The notes beneath the pieces are model-generated. The model made no database searches and was not told the DNA's origin. It saw nothing but the letters and a program-made list of their open reading frames with translations. A program made the translations under genes and the position numbers. Below, in pieces: positions 34,861 to 45,589 of a DNA stretch of 64,000 nucleotides. Source of the DNA: an uncultured Bacteroidaceae bacterium (lineage in GTDB: Bacteria; Bacteroidota; Bacteroidia; Bacteroidales; Bacteroidaceae). Where the stretch lies: NCBI GenBank assembly GCA_905235575.1, contig CAJOLZ010000016.1:1-64000 (forward strand), written 5' to 3'. Numbering within the stretch: the stretch's first letter is position 1; each line of letters opens with the position of its first letter.

Positions 34861-37062
34861 TTATTTTTCCGTCATATATACATCAAGTGTTCCACCAGCG
34901 ACAATCTGTTCATGGGTGATGGTGGTTCCCTTGAGTTGTTTACCGTTCAGAACATATTTCTTCACATATACAGCCTTATCGCTGCCATCGTGGGTACGAA
35001 TCGTGAACGTCTTGCCATCGGACAGAGGAATTACAGCCTCCTCCACAATGGGAGAGCCCAGTTGATAGACACCGCCACAGGGCTCGACTTGATAAAGCCC
35101 AAGCGCCGACATGATGTACCAGGCTGACATCTGACCTACATCTTCATTTCCGCAGAGACCTGCAGGCTGGTCCGAATAGAGTTCATCCATGACGCGACGT
35201 AACATCTGTTGAGCCTTACGAGGCTGGTTCACATAATTATACATGTAAATAACCTGATGGCTGGGCTCGTTGCCATGTGCATATTGACCGATGAGACCTG
35301 TAATGTCAGGGTTGGCTTCATCGCCAAGGTCACTGTCGGCCGTAAAGAGACTGTCAAGACGAGCCGTGAACACTTTCTCACCGCCCATCAACTGCACAAG
35401 ACCTTTCACATCGTGAGGAACCAAGAAACTATACTGCCAAGGGTTGCCCTCGGTATAGTCCACTGTCTGATGACCAGGGTTGAAGTCTGCAGGCAGTGGG
35501 CGCATCTGCCCGTTCTTGTCCAGCGCACGCATCACCTTCACTCTCGGGTCATAAAGTTTCTTGTAATTCATGCTCAGGTTATAGAAACGAACACTGTCCT
35601 CCACATGCCCCAGTTTGCCAGCCAACTGAGCTGCTGCCCAACATGCCAGATAATACTCCAAACTCTTAGCCACCACCTGACCCTCGTTACCGTCGTAAGG
35701 CAGATAGCCCAGTTCGGCCAGATCATCCTTGCCACGCAATGGCAGACGACGTGTCTTACGGTCGCCGTACACAGTAGGCAGCAGACTCGCCTTGATGGCT
35801 GTCAGTGCCTGTTCGGGGTCTACATCTGTATCAAGACCCTTCAGAATCATATCAGCCAACACTTGAACGGCAGGCTCGCCCACCATACAATATGTATCAT
35901 TGCTGACCAAATGCCACACAGGCAGTTCGCCCCACTCGTTGTAGATAGCCATCATCGTCTTCGCATAGTCACGCATACGGTCTGGAAGAATGATGGTAGC
36001 CAACGGATGGGCTGCACGATACGTATCCCACAGGCTCCATGTCGTGAGCGTCTCGTAGTCGGCATTCCTATGAACTGTCAGGTCGGCTCCCATATAATCA
36101 CCCGTAACATCGCACCATGTCTGAGGCGCAACCATGAAGTGATAAAGTGCCGTGTAGAAAATGGTACGTTCGCGCTCCGTGCGGAATGTTGCCTTGACGC
36201 GACCCAGTTCCACGTTCCAGGCCTGAATGGCGGCATCGGCCACGGCATTGAAGTCCCATGTCTCACCCGTCTCGATGGTCATGTTCAGCATAGCATTCAC
36301 CTCGCTCGTAGGTGAGAGAGCCACCTTCACCATCACATCATCGTTAGGGCCGACCTCAAACGTCGCAATGCCATAAGGTTCTCCAAGACCATTTGAAAGC
36401 CAGTTATGCATCGGTTTCGAGAACTTCATGCAGAAATATACCATCTGGTTACTGGCCCATCCCGAACTGCGTCGATAGCCCACCAAGGTGAAGTCGTCAA
36501 TAGGCATCACACGCGTCTCTGTAGCCTGGTCACCCACCGTATTTTCGAGGTCTATGATGATGCGGGCATTGTTGCTACCTTTGGGGTAGCGGAAGCGATA
36601 GAGCGCCACATGACGGGTGGCTGTCATCTCTGCTTGAATGCCGAAGCGATCCAGCAACACTCTGTAATAACCCGGCACACACATTTCCTGGTCGTGTCTA
36701 TAATCGCTGCGCAGCCCCTCGCGAGTCAGTTCAATGTCGCCATAGGCAGGCATCAGACCTATATCGCCCAGGTCACCGCAACCCGTTCCGCTCAGGTGCA
36801 TCTGGCCGAAGCCAATAATGCTTTTCCCGTCGTAGTGATAACCTGAGCACCAGTCCCAACCCTGTTCGAACTGAGTAGGGCCTGCGTTCACCATACCGAA
36901 AGGCACATTGGCACCCACGAAGACATGTCCGTGGTCACCCGTACCAATCATAGGATTCACATATCGGGCAAACTGCTCAGGAGCCTCGTTCGAAGCTGTT
37001 TCCTGAGCCTGCGCTTGGAGTGCAACAGCGAGAAACAGCACCGCCAATTTCGTTTTCTTCAT
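34861..37062 (-). CDS. GH92 alpha-mannosidase
   Basis: A 733-residue calcium-dependent exo-alpha-mannosidase. A signal peptide (KLAVLFLAVALQAQAQ) leads to the beta-sandwich with YVNPMIGTGDHGHVFVGAN and SGYHYDGKSIIGFGQMHLSG, GTGCGDLGD, then the (alpha/alpha)6 barrel with the signature GNEDVGQMSAWYIMSALG. Most GH92 enzymes have GNDD here; the Glu is an allowed variant. Members trim alpha-1,2-, 1,3- or 1,4-linked mannose from host or yeast glycans. MKKTKL at 37062 is chosen; MQMKKTKL at 37068 is equally possible. First gene of the mannosidase pair, behind a good promoter. Confidence 0.9.
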   Translation of the reverse strand: MKKTKLAVLFLAVALQAQAQETASNEAPEQFARYVNPMIGTGDHGHVFVGANVPFGMVNAGPTQFEQGWDWCSGYHYDGKSIIGFGQMHLSGTGCGDLGDIGLMPAYGDIELTREGLRSDYRHDQEMCVPGYYRVLLDRFGIQAEMTATRHVALYRFRYPKGSNNARIIIDLENTVGDQATETRVMPIDDFTLVGYRRSSGWASNQMVYFCMKFSKPMHNWLSNGLGEPYGIATFEVGPNDDVMVKVALSPTSEVNAMLNMTIETGETWDFNAVADAAIQAWNVELGRVKATFRTERERTIFYTALYHFMVAPQTWCDVTGDYMGADLTVHRNADYETLTTWSLWDTYRAAHPLATIILPDRMRDYAKTMMAIYNEWGELPVWHLVSNDTYCMVGEPAVQVLADMILKGLDTDVDPEQALTAIKASLLPTVYGDRKTRRLPLRGKDDLAELGYLPYDGNEGQVVAKSLEYYLACWAAAQLAGKLGHVEDSVRFYNLSMNYKKLYDPRVKVMRALDKNGQMRPLPADFNPGHQTVDYTEGNPWQYSFLVPHDVKGLVQLMGGEKVFTARLDSLFTADSDLGDEANPDITGLIGQYAHGNEPSHQVIYMYNYVNQPRKAQQMLRRVMDELYSDQPAGLCGNEDVGQMSAWYIMSALGLYQVEPCGGVYQLGSPIVEEAVIPLSDGKTFTIRTHDGSDKAVYVKKYVLNGKQLKGTTITHEQIVAGGTLDVYMTEK

Positions 37063-37100
37063 CTGCATACTTTTTTGAAGATAATTCCTATTTTCTGCTG

Positions 37101-37131
37101 CAAATTTACACAATATCCGCGAATCGACAAA
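37101..37131 (-). promoter_or_regulatory. Promoter of the GH92-GH125 unit
   Basis: On the minus strand TTTG (37128-37131) and TAAATTTG (37101-37108) are 19 nt apart. Confidence 0.7.
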
Positions 37132-37150
37132 ATTTGAGAACAAAAAGAAA

Positions 37151-37186
37151 AGCCCGTGTGTTCAGACCATTCTGAGCACACGGGCT
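37151..37186 (-). terminator. Intrinsic terminator after groEL
   Basis: AGCCCGTGTG (37151-37160) pairs with CACACGGGCT (37177-37186), with an inner TTCAGA/TCTGAG pairing, and T-rich flanks on both strands. It separates groEL from the GH92 promoter. Confidence 0.85.
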
Positions 37187-37217
37187 TCTTCTTTTTATGT
37201 ATCAAGCGGTAACGGGA

Positions 37218-38867
<1,650 letters not shown>

Positions 38868-38898
38868 TTATTTCTTAATAATGTATTCTGAATTGTTC

Positions 38899-39171
38899 TT
38901 ATCCCAGTATTGCCACAACGTCGCTCTGACGCATGATGAGATACTTGGCTCCGTCGAGTTCAATCTCGGTGCCGGCATATTTTCCGTAGAGCACCTGGTC
39001 GCCCTCTTTGAGTATCATTTCCTCATCCTTGGTACCCTGTCCCACTGCGAGGACGGTGCCTTTGAGGGGTTTCTCCTTGGCGGTGTCGGGAATGATGATG
39101 CCGCCCACGGTCTTTGTCTCTGCCGGTGCCGGTTGGATGAGCACGCGGTCTGCTAATGGTTTGATGTTCAT
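38899..39171 (-). CDS. groS: Co-chaperonin GroES
   Basis: The 90-residue lid of the GroEL cage. It has [18 protein letters not shown] at the start, the [13 protein letters not shown] mobile loop, [14 protein letters not shown], and a C-terminal [10 protein letters not shown] strand. First gene of groES-groEL. Start 39171 is fixed by homology; the reading frame is open further upstream but without similarity. Confidence 0.97.
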   Translation of the reverse strand: MNIKPLADRVLIQPAPAETKTVGGIIIPDTAKEKPLKGTVLAVGQGTKDEEMILKEGDQVLYGKYAGTEIELDGAKYLIMRQSDVVAILG

Positions 39172-39268
39172 GATGTGATTGTTTTTTAATTTATTTAATC
39201 TGTTTCTTTTGATTCTTTTCTGCCATGAAAGTAACGAACTGCGTGCCAAATCGACAGATGCGACAAAA

Positions 39269-39286
39269 TGTCAGTCTCGTCTGACA
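39269..39286. promoter_or_regulatory. Inverted repeat upstream of groES
   Basis: TGTCAG and CTGACA arms separated by TCTCGT, about 100 bp upstream of groES. It could be an operator for stress control or a site for the divergent gene. It is not a CIRCE-type repeat. Confidence 0.35.
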
Positions 39287-39315
39287 GATAGGTCTGCCCG
39301 GCTCTGTCACGACTG

Positions 39316-39330
39316 TCCGACGACGTCGGA
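39316..39330. other. Short perfect hairpin beside repeat copy 6
   Basis: TCCGAC-GAC-GTCGGA, 3 bp to the left of the palindrome array. It is not in the 22-bp register, so it may be independent. Confidence 0.3.
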
Positions 39331-39333
39331 TGT

Positions 39334-39391
39334 TGCAGCGTGGTGCGACGGGCATCGCAACGTGGTGCGACAGGCGTCGCAGCGTGGTGCG
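39334..39391. repeat. 22-bp-period palindrome array, copy 6
   Basis: Units at 39334, 39356 and 39378 (TGCAGCGTGGTGCG, CGCAACGTGGTGCG, CGCAGCGTGGTGCG). It lies in the 324-bp divergent gap between groES and a membrane-protein gene, which also holds the inverted repeat at 39269-39286; no gene is seen in the gap. Confidence 0.9.
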
Positions 39392-39495
39392 TCGAGAGGC
39401 ATCATGTCCTCGTCTGTCGAAAAAATGCGCAATTCTCTTGCATATCTCCGAAAAGATGAAGAAATTTGCAAAAGAAAAAGACGGTTTAAGGTCGA

Positions 39496-40374
39496 ATGAA
39501 ATTGAACATCAAACTGGGTCTCACCTATTTGACGATTTTTGCCCTCACAACGTTGCTGCTGGCGCTGCTTCCCACATACGACTGGATGGTGTGGGAACAG
39601 AGTGTCATCATTCCGCTGTGTGCCATGCTTTCTACGCTGCTGCTCTATCTTTCGGCCAACTTGGCCGACACGGGCAACCACGTGGAGGGGGTGATAGGGA
39701 CTGCGCTTTTTCTGCTGGTTTTCTTTCCGGGAGTCGATAATTTTTTTGAGCGAGACGAGGGTGCCATTCTCGACCTCTGCTCGCAGTGTATCGTTCCCTT
39801 TTTCATCGGACAATATAACCGTGTGAGTACGAAGAACTATAGCAACATCTATGCGCTGATGCTGCTGATGGGCATATTCTGCAGTTACACCCACGACGGT
39901 ATCACGATTCCGCTCTGTGCTGGTTTCCTGTGGCTGGCCTTCCTGAACCGCGGTCATTTCTTCCGCACGGCATGCTGGCCCATGGTCATCGGTTTTGTCA
40001 TCGGCACCTCGCTGAGCGTATGGCACCATCTGCATTCGGGTTCAGACTCGATGCCGGACGGTCTGATGAGTATGCTGGACCGCACGGGCAAGACGTTGCT
40101 GCTGTTGTGGAATACCAAGATTTTCGTCCTCTCGCTCGTTCTCAACTCGTGGCTCAGCGTAAGCCGATGGGGGCGCCAGATGCTCATTACCAACTTCCGC
40201 CGCCACACCCTGCTTTGCAGTTGCATGATGTTCTCCTACGGTGTGTTGCCCTTTGCGCCCCTGGGGCTCGAGAATGCCGTCACGGGCGTATGCTTCTTCT
40301 CCATGTTCTGGGTGCTGATTCTCATCAAGTCGCTCTGGATGAAATACATCTATAAGAAAATTCATAACGAATAA
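39496..40374 (+). CDS. Polytopic membrane protein of unknown function
   Basis: A 292-residue protein with about eight hydrophobic segments (for example LGLTYLTIFALTTLLLALLP and IYALMLLMGIFCSYTHDG). A conserved-looking SYTHDG with Asp and His sits after the third or fourth helix, and GTSLSVWHHLHSGS near the middle. The layout recalls multi-pass proteins of the DUF6056 or glycosyltransferase type, but the protein is short and I cannot assign it. Ends with a basic tail KYIYKKIHNE. The next gene begins about 100 nt later. Confidence 0.6.
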   Translation: MKLNIKLGLTYLTIFALTTLLLALLPTYDWMVWEQSVIIPLCAMLSTLLLYLSANLADTGNHVEGVIGTALFLLVFFPGVDNFFERDEGAILDLCSQCIVPFFIGQYNRVSTKNYSNIYALMLLMGIFCSYTHDGITIPLCAGFLWLAFLNRGHFFRTACWPMVIGFVIGTSLSVWHHLHSGSDSMPDGLMSMLDRTGKTLLLLWNTKIFVLSLVLNSWLSVSRWGRQMLITNFRRHTLLCSCMMFSYGVLPFAPLGLENAVTGVCFFSMFWVLILIKSLWMKYIYKKIHNE

Positions 40375-40478
40375 ATAAGACTGCTTAAACAAGGATTAGA
40401 GAAAATGTATAACCGTCATAGTTCATCCTTCGCAGCAAGAATTGCGAATCGTGAATTATGTATTAAGAACTAAATATA

Positions 40479-41333
40479 ATGCTGACCGAATATCTCGTAG
40501 TGAACCGCTCGAACGCCGTCACCCGCACAGGCTCTCCGTATGCCATTCTGAAGGTGGCCAATGAAACCGAGACGATAAATGTCAACGTCTGGGACGTGAT
40601 GCCACAGGCTGCACCCGTCGTCGGACAAGTCGTCAGTTTTCGGATTCTGAAGGACAACGCCGGAAAGAAATCGTGTTCGCTCACCGACATGAGCCTCGGT
40701 CCGATTGCCGACGAGGGTCATCCGCTCTACAATCTGCTCCCCCGCCCCATCGGCCGCGCTGTCTGGGACGGGACGATTGAATGTCTCACGAAATTCTGCC
40801 ACGACGCGCAGCTCATACCGGTCATCCGCGACTTTGCCGACCGACTTTTCAAGCCGTACAGTCAATATCCGGCAGCCACAAGCGTTCATCACGCCTATCC
40901 GGGAGGGCTGCTGAACCACACCCACCAGATGCTGCACATGTTCGAGGGGCTCTATCCGTGCCTGCCCTACCCCATCAAACCCGAGCGCTGCATTCTGGCC
41001 ATTCTGTTTCACGACTACGGTAAGGTCTATGAATATAACCGCCAGGGCGAACCCACCCAAGACATGTATCTGTTGGGGCATATCTATCTGAGCGCGCATA
41101 AGTTACACAACGTGCTCGACGAGAAGGGCGTGGACGAAGACGAGGTGAAGCGCATCGTTCACTGCGTGCTGGCGCACCACGGCACGCGCGAATTCGGAAG
41201 TCCCGTCCTGCCTTGCACACAGGAAGCCAGCATCGTCTCGTATCTCGACAATATCAGTGCCAAGACTGACACGATGGAGGGCACCGGCGACATGGAATAC
41301 AGCGCGCCACTGAGCACCCACGTGGTAAAATAG
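40479..41333 (+). CDS. YhaM-like OB/HD-domain 3'-5' exoribonuclease
   Basis: A 284-residue protein with an N-terminal OB-fold (ILKVANETETINVNVWDV) and an HD hydrolase domain: HHAYPGGLLNHT provides the first His pair, ILFHDYGKVYE the His-Asp, and CVLAHHGTREFGSP later metal ligands. This matches YhaM/CBF1-type exoribonucleases that trim RNA 3' ends. Start at 40479. Followed by an intrinsic terminator. The substrate may be RNA or short ssDNA; assignment rests on domain order. Confidence 0.8.
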   Translation: MLTEYLVVNRSNAVTRTGSPYAILKVANETETINVNVWDVMPQAAPVVGQVVSFRILKDNAGKKSCSLTDMSLGPIADEGHPLYNLLPRPIGRAVWDGTIECLTKFCHDAQLIPVIRDFADRLFKPYSQYPAATSVHHAYPGGLLNHTHQMLHMFEGLYPCLPYPIKPERCILAILFHDYGKVYEYNRQGEPTQDMYLLGHIYLSAHKLHNVLDEKGVDEDEVKRIVHCVLAHHGTREFGSPVLPCTQEASIVSYLDNISAKTDTMEGTGDMEYSAPLSTHVVK

Positions 41334-41350
41334 CACCGAACGGACACAAC

Positions 41351-41393
41351 AAGCCCCCGCAGTTTTGCAAGTCACAAAGCTACGGGGGCTTTC
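41351..41393 (+). terminator. Intrinsic terminator after the HD nuclease gene
   Basis: AAGCCCCCG (41351-41359) pairs with CGGGGGCTT (41383-41391); short T stretches follow on both strands. Confidence 0.75.
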
Positions 41394-41452
41394 TAATGCA
41401 CTAAGGGCTATCAGGAGCTTTTCTCTTTCCTTATATATATTGGCGTGGAAAA

Positions 41453-41536
41453 CGCACCGTGGTTTTCGGTTTGACGCAACGTGGTGCGATGCTCATCGCA
41501 ACGTGGTGCGAAGGCCTGCGCAGCGTGGTGCGTTTT
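41453..41536. repeat. 22-bp-period palindrome array, copy 7
   Basis: Units at 41453 (variant CGCACCGTGGTTTT), 41475, 41497 and 41519, all 22 bp apart, followed by TTTT. The variant first unit with the CGGTTTGA spacer recurs in copies 8 and 10. The final T run overlaps the stop codon of the outer-membrane protein gene on the minus strand (TAA, 41535-41537). Confidence 0.9.
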
Positions 41537-44500
41537 AGAAACGACCAGCACCGCCGCCGCCACCGCCAAATCCGCCACGACCGCCGCCGCCAAATCCGCC
41601 ACGACCACCGTCCATGCCGCCACGACCACTGTCCATGCCGCCGCGTCCACCTTCGCCACCGCCTTCGCCACCGCGGTTACGGCTGCTACGTCCGCCAAAC
41701 TTGTTGAAACGATAGTTGAGCGAGAGCATGTAGTAGGAGTGGATGTTGCGGGTGCTGGTATCGACGCGCGCCGTACTCGACACGTTTCGGTTGACGTCGG
41801 CACGTTCGTTGAGCACGTCAACGGCACGCAACGAGATAACCAGGTTGCGTCTGCGCAGGAGACGCTGGCTCACCGAGAAGTCCCATATCAGTTCGTTGGT
41901 GTTCATCGACGCATCCGAGTATCCGCGGCGGCTCGACTCGTTGATGCTCGAGTTGAACGTCATGCCCCACGGTGTCTGTATCTGGAATCCGCCGCCGTAG
42001 TTGAAGTTGTACGTATCGAGATTGGTAGCAGCGGTATTTGTGGAATTGCTGTGGTGATAGCGCACTGAGCCGTTGACATTCACATCAAGCCAGTCGTTGC
42101 GATAGCTGAAGCGCATGGACTCGTTGAGGTTCAGGCTGCGTGTGCGGTTCTTCTTTGTCTCTTTCTCTCTCGAGTTATAAACATACGAAACGGAGTTCGT
42201 CAGGTCGCTGCGCGTATTGGAATTGAAGTGGTAATGTGTGTTGCGACGGAAGGCGGTGTTGAAGTTGAAACCTACGTTACCGTTCCAGTTTCCGTTGATG
42301 TTCTCGGGGCGTGACACTCGTCCACCGGTTTCGTCGTCATATTGTGTCATGGTGCTCACGCTGTTCGTCGTGGTGCGGAAGGAGCCGTTGAGCGATACGG
42401 AGCGTTGCAACGTCGGCACGCTGCGGCGATAGTTGGCGCTGATGGTCTGCGTGAACGAGGGCTTCAACCCTGGGTTACCCAAACGGATATTCAAGGGGTC
42501 GGCGTTGCTCACCGTGTCGGGAATCAGGTCGGTCAGGCCAGGCTGTCCGGTATTGGCACGGTAACTCATATCCACATCTTCCTGACGCGAGAAGCGATAA
42601 CGGAAGTTGAGGGTAGGCGAAGCATTGACCACATTTTTCTTCACCTCGTAGTGCTTGAAACCTTTGGTGTAGTTCACCTCGTTAACCTGCGGATTCACCT
42701 GTACACCTGCAGAGAGTCGATACTGGGTGCGATTGAGGTTGAACTGCAGATTGGCGCGATGGTTCTGATACTTATAAGTGGTATAGTTACACTGCGCAGT
42801 ATCGGCCGGAGCCATGCCAGAGTACGAACGATAGTTGTCGTAGTCCACTCCCCAGAGCTCGTTGTATGGGTCGAAGATGGTCTTGACGGTGCGGTCGTTG
42901 TCGCGGTAGTTGTACGAATAGTTATAAGAGAACTGCAGATAGAGGCGGTCAGCAATAGGTTCGCTGTACGAGATACCAGCCGAGACGGTGTTGTCCAAAT
43001 TGGACGAATTGTCGTACTGCGCCTTGTGATAGATGGAGTCTCCACCGTCCATGGCAATCAGACGATAGTAGTCCACACGGCTGAAGTTGTCTCCGTCCGA
43101 CGAATTGTTGCCCAGATTCTCATTGATATTGAGCGTAATGTTACGTCCGGGCTTCATGAATTTGCGGGTAAATTCCATAGACAACGACCCACTCACGTTC
43201 GACGATGAGCTGTGGCTTCGTCCTATGCGCATGTTGACACGTTCTTCCTTGGGGATGAGGTCAATCTGCGAGAGGGGGTCGGTTACACCATCTACTTCGT
43301 ACGGGTCGCTGCGGAACGTGGCATTCTCGTTCGAGGACGAACTGCCGTTCTTGTTCCAGTTCAACGATGGTTTGATTTGGACAATGCTCAGCGAGTCGGG
43401 TCTCCACTCTACGCCATAGTTGAACGAGATGCTGCGCCCGTAGTTGCTGTTTTCGTTATGTCCGTTGCTGAAGGCCGAGCTGGTATTGACGAACGACTGT
43501 GTGCTGTTCGAAGATTCGCTCTCGCCCTGATTGAAATTGGTGTTCACAGAACCGTTCAGCCTCAGTTTGGGATTGTCCCTCATTTCCGGGGTCTGGGGTT
43601 TCCACGGCACCTCGTAGTTCATTGTGAAGCCTGCGCTCTGTCGGTCGGTAAGTCCGTTACCTCCGTTGTTTCCCACGTTGCCCACAAGCGAGTACTTTTC
43701 GAGGCCCCTGAAGTGGTTCACGTTCGAGCGGCCACTGTAGCGGTCGGCTGTACCGTATGCACCCTCCAAATTGCCGAACCAGCCTTTCTTCTTGTCGGGT
43801 TTCACGGTCAGGTCGAGCACGGTGCGTTCCTCTCCGTCGTCGATGCCCGTGATGCGGGTGCGGTCACTCTTGCGGTCGTATGCCTTCACATTCTTGATGA
43901 TGTCCGAGGGAAGGTTCTTGAGTGTCATGTCCATGTTGCGGCCGAAGAACTCACGTCCGTCCACCAGCACCTGCGAAATCTGTTTTCCGTTGAAGGTATA
44001 GCCTCCGTCGTCGTCCTGCTCGATGCCCGGGAGTTTCTTTATGAGGTCCTCGACCATCGAACCTTCGGGCAGCTTGAAAGCGTCGGCATTGTAGACCACC
44101 GTATCGTCCACCACGGTCATTTCGGCCAGCTGTCCCTCCACCACGGCCTCCGCCAGCACGGTGGTGTTTTCGCGCATGAGCACATCGCTCACCTTGAAAT
44201 TACCTGATTTCTCGGGCAGATTCAGCTTGAACGACTGTTCCTTGTAACCCATGAAGGAGATGTTCATCGTGTAGGAACCCGCGGGGATATTGGGCAGCAC
44301 ATACTGACCATTTTCGCGAGTGACGGCTCCTGACACCAGCTTGCCTGTCAAGTCCAACAGCTTCACGGTGGCGTCGGCCATGGGCTTCAGAGTCGTATTC
44401 TCAAACACCGTGCCGCGCACGTTTACTTTCACCTTGCTCTTCGCCGATGTCGTGTCGGCGGCAGCAGTAGTCGTCGTGGTAGTAGCAACTCTGTTCGTTC

Positions 44501-44603
44501 CGGTAGCCTGAGCGAATACAGCGGAAGAAAGGTTCAGCAACAGTGCCAAAGCCATGCAGCGAAGGCACCACGTCTTGATATTTTGGGGGCTAAATCTGTC
44601 CAT
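41535..44603 (-). CDS. Outer-membrane beta-barrel protein with plug-like domain and RGG tail
   Basis: A 1022-residue TonB-receptor-like outer-membrane protein. After the signal peptide (ending SSAVFAQA) come a Thr-rich linker, a carboxypeptidase-regulatory-like domain (VRGTVFENTTLKPMADATV), a plug-like region (GSMVEDLIKKLPGIEQDDD, ISQVLVDGREFFG) and a long barrel of amphipathic strands rich in Asn, Ser and Arg. No SusD partner adjoins it, so it is not a typical SusC. The last ~60 residues are almost only Gly, Arg, Met and Asp in repeats such as GRGGMDSGRGGMDGGRGGFG before the final GRF. The substrate is unknown. Confidence 0.85.
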   Translation of the reverse strand: MDRFSPQNIKTWCLRCMALALLLNLSSAVFAQATGTNRVATTTTTTAAADTTSAKSKVKVNVRGTVFENTTLKPMADATVKLLDLTGKLVSGAVTRENGQYVLPNIPAGSYTMNISFMGYKEQSFKLNLPEKSGNFKVSDVLMRENTTVLAEAVVEGQLAEMTVVDDTVVYNADAFKLPEGSMVEDLIKKLPGIEQDDDGGYTFNGKQISQVLVDGREFFGRNMDMTLKNLPSDIIKNVKAYDRKSDRTRITGIDDGEERTVLDLTVKPDKKKGWFGNLEGAYGTADRYSGRSNVNHFRGLEKYSLVGNVGNNGGNGLTDRQSAGFTMNYEVPWKPQTPEMRDNPKLRLNGSVNTNFNQGESESSNSTQSFVNTSSAFSNGHNENSNYGRSISFNYGVEWRPDSLSIVQIKPSLNWNKNGSSSSNENATFRSDPYEVDGVTDPLSQIDLIPKEERVNMRIGRSHSSSSNVSGSLSMEFTRKFMKPGRNITLNINENLGNNSSDGDNFSRVDYYRLIAMDGGDSIYHKAQYDNSSNLDNTVSAGISYSEPIADRLYLQFSYNYSYNYRDNDRTVKTIFDPYNELWGVDYDNYRSYSGMAPADTAQCNYTTYKYQNHRANLQFNLNRTQYRLSAGVQVNPQVNEVNYTKGFKHYEVKKNVVNASPTLNFRYRFSRQEDVDMSYRANTGQPGLTDLIPDTVSNADPLNIRLGNPGLKPSFTQTISANYRRSVPTLQRSVSLNGSFRTTTNSVSTMTQYDDETGGRVSRPENINGNWNGNVGFNFNTAFRRNTHYHFNSNTRSDLTNSVSYVYNSREKETKKNRTRSLNLNESMRFSYRNDWLDVNVNGSVRYHHSNSTNTAATNLDTYNFNYGGGFQIQTPWGMTFNSSINESSRRGYSDASMNTNELIWDFSVSQRLLRRRNLVISLRAVDVLNERADVNRNVSSTARVDTSTRNIHSYYMLSLNYRFNKFGGRSSRNRGGEGGGEGGRGGMDSGRGGMDGGRGGFGGGGRGGFGGGGGGAGRF

Positions 44604-44694
44604 ACATTGTTAAAGACACGCATACGTGCGCAAGGTTTAATTCGGAAAGAAAATTATTGTATAAAAAATCTCCACTACAAAGTTCGGCAGAAAA

Positions 44695-44779
44695 CGCACC
44701 GCGTTTTTCAGGCTGACGCACCACGGTGCGACAGGCTACGCAGCAAGTTGCGACAGGCGTCGCACCACGGTGCGTTTTT
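44695..44779. repeat. 22-bp-period palindrome array, copy 8
   Basis: Units at 44695 (variant CGCACCGCGTTTTT), 44717, 44739 and 44761, then TTTTTAACAC. It lies in the 308-bp gap upstream of the outer-membrane protein gene, which otherwise contains only a weak -7 match (minus strand, near 44678-44685). Confidence 0.9.
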
Positions 44780-44911
44780 AACACGAAGCAGCCATTAGTA
44801 TTAAAGAAACGCAGACAACAAGATACCGAAAGAGATGTCGTTATGGCATAGAAAGGGCCCAAAGACAAGATAACAGGCATTTGCATCGGCCTAAAAACCG
44901 ACGCGGGATTA

Positions 44912-45544
44912 TTATTTATTCGGTAGATGCTCGCGACGCAGCAGGACGATGTTTCGGAAGTAGGCTATGAAACCGAATCCCTGCCCCAGAATGAGCACAG
45001 GGTCGAGGCGGATGATTGCGTAGATGATGATGAGCGAGGCGCCTGCCAGGCTGCACAGCCAGAATCCCATCGGGAGCATCGATTCGCCGCGTCGATACGA
45101 ATAGTACCACTGATATACGAAACGCAGCGCGAAGACAATCTGACCCACCGAACCCAGCAATAGCAGCCACAGCGGAATGTTCTCGTTACGGAAGAGCGAC
45201 TGCAGAAACTCGTCGGCATTGGAGGCCAGCAAAAACAACGCCAAAGGTGGCAGCGCCAGCATGAGATAGCGTACGAGCGAGGGGCGGATGCTCTTCCAAT
45301 GACCCTTGGCATGAAGGTTCCATATATATATGTAATACGTAATCGTCTGCCCCAAAAGGATGGAAAAATCGTGGCGACAGATGCCATAGACGAACATCAG
45401 CGCAGAGCCTATCAGCGAAAATGCCCAATAGGCCGTGGGGGTGACCACATGACGGCTCCGCTCGCTCAGTATCCACTGCACCAATATACGCGCCGAGAAA
45501 AAGGCTTGTGCCAGCATGCCGATGCCAAAAACGAGGAGGTGCAT
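44912..45544 (-). CDS. LAB_N-domain membrane protein
   Basis: A 210-residue integral membrane protein made of two similar halves: QAFFSARILVQWILSERSR ... YWAFSLIGSALMFVYGICR, and FALRFVYQWYYSYRRGES ... GFWLCSLAGASLIIIYAIIR. Each half has the LAB_N (lipid-A-disaccharide synthase N-terminal) pattern with its Q-W pair and small-residue helix. LAB_N proteins often sit beside ArnC- and ArnT-like glycosyltransferases, as here, and may flip or hold lipid-linked sugars. Last gene of the three-gene unit. Confidence 0.8.
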   Translation of the reverse strand: MHLLVFGIGMLAQAFFSARILVQWILSERSRHVVTPTAYWAFSLIGSALMFVYGICRHDFSILLGQTITYYIYIWNLHAKGHWKSIRPSLVRYLMLALPPLALFLLASNADEFLQSLFRNENIPLWLLLLGSVGQIVFALRFVYQWYYSYRRGESMLPMGFWLCSLAGASLIIIYAIIRLDPVLILGQGFGFIAYFRNIVLLRREHLPNK

Positions 45545-45589
45545 GGAACTTGGAGGTTGACGGACAAACTCTGGTTAAACGATTCGGGA

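Noticed and set aside
39172-39300. CIRCE operator for groESL
   Set aside because: No TTAGCACTC-N9-GAGTGCTAA sequence is present.
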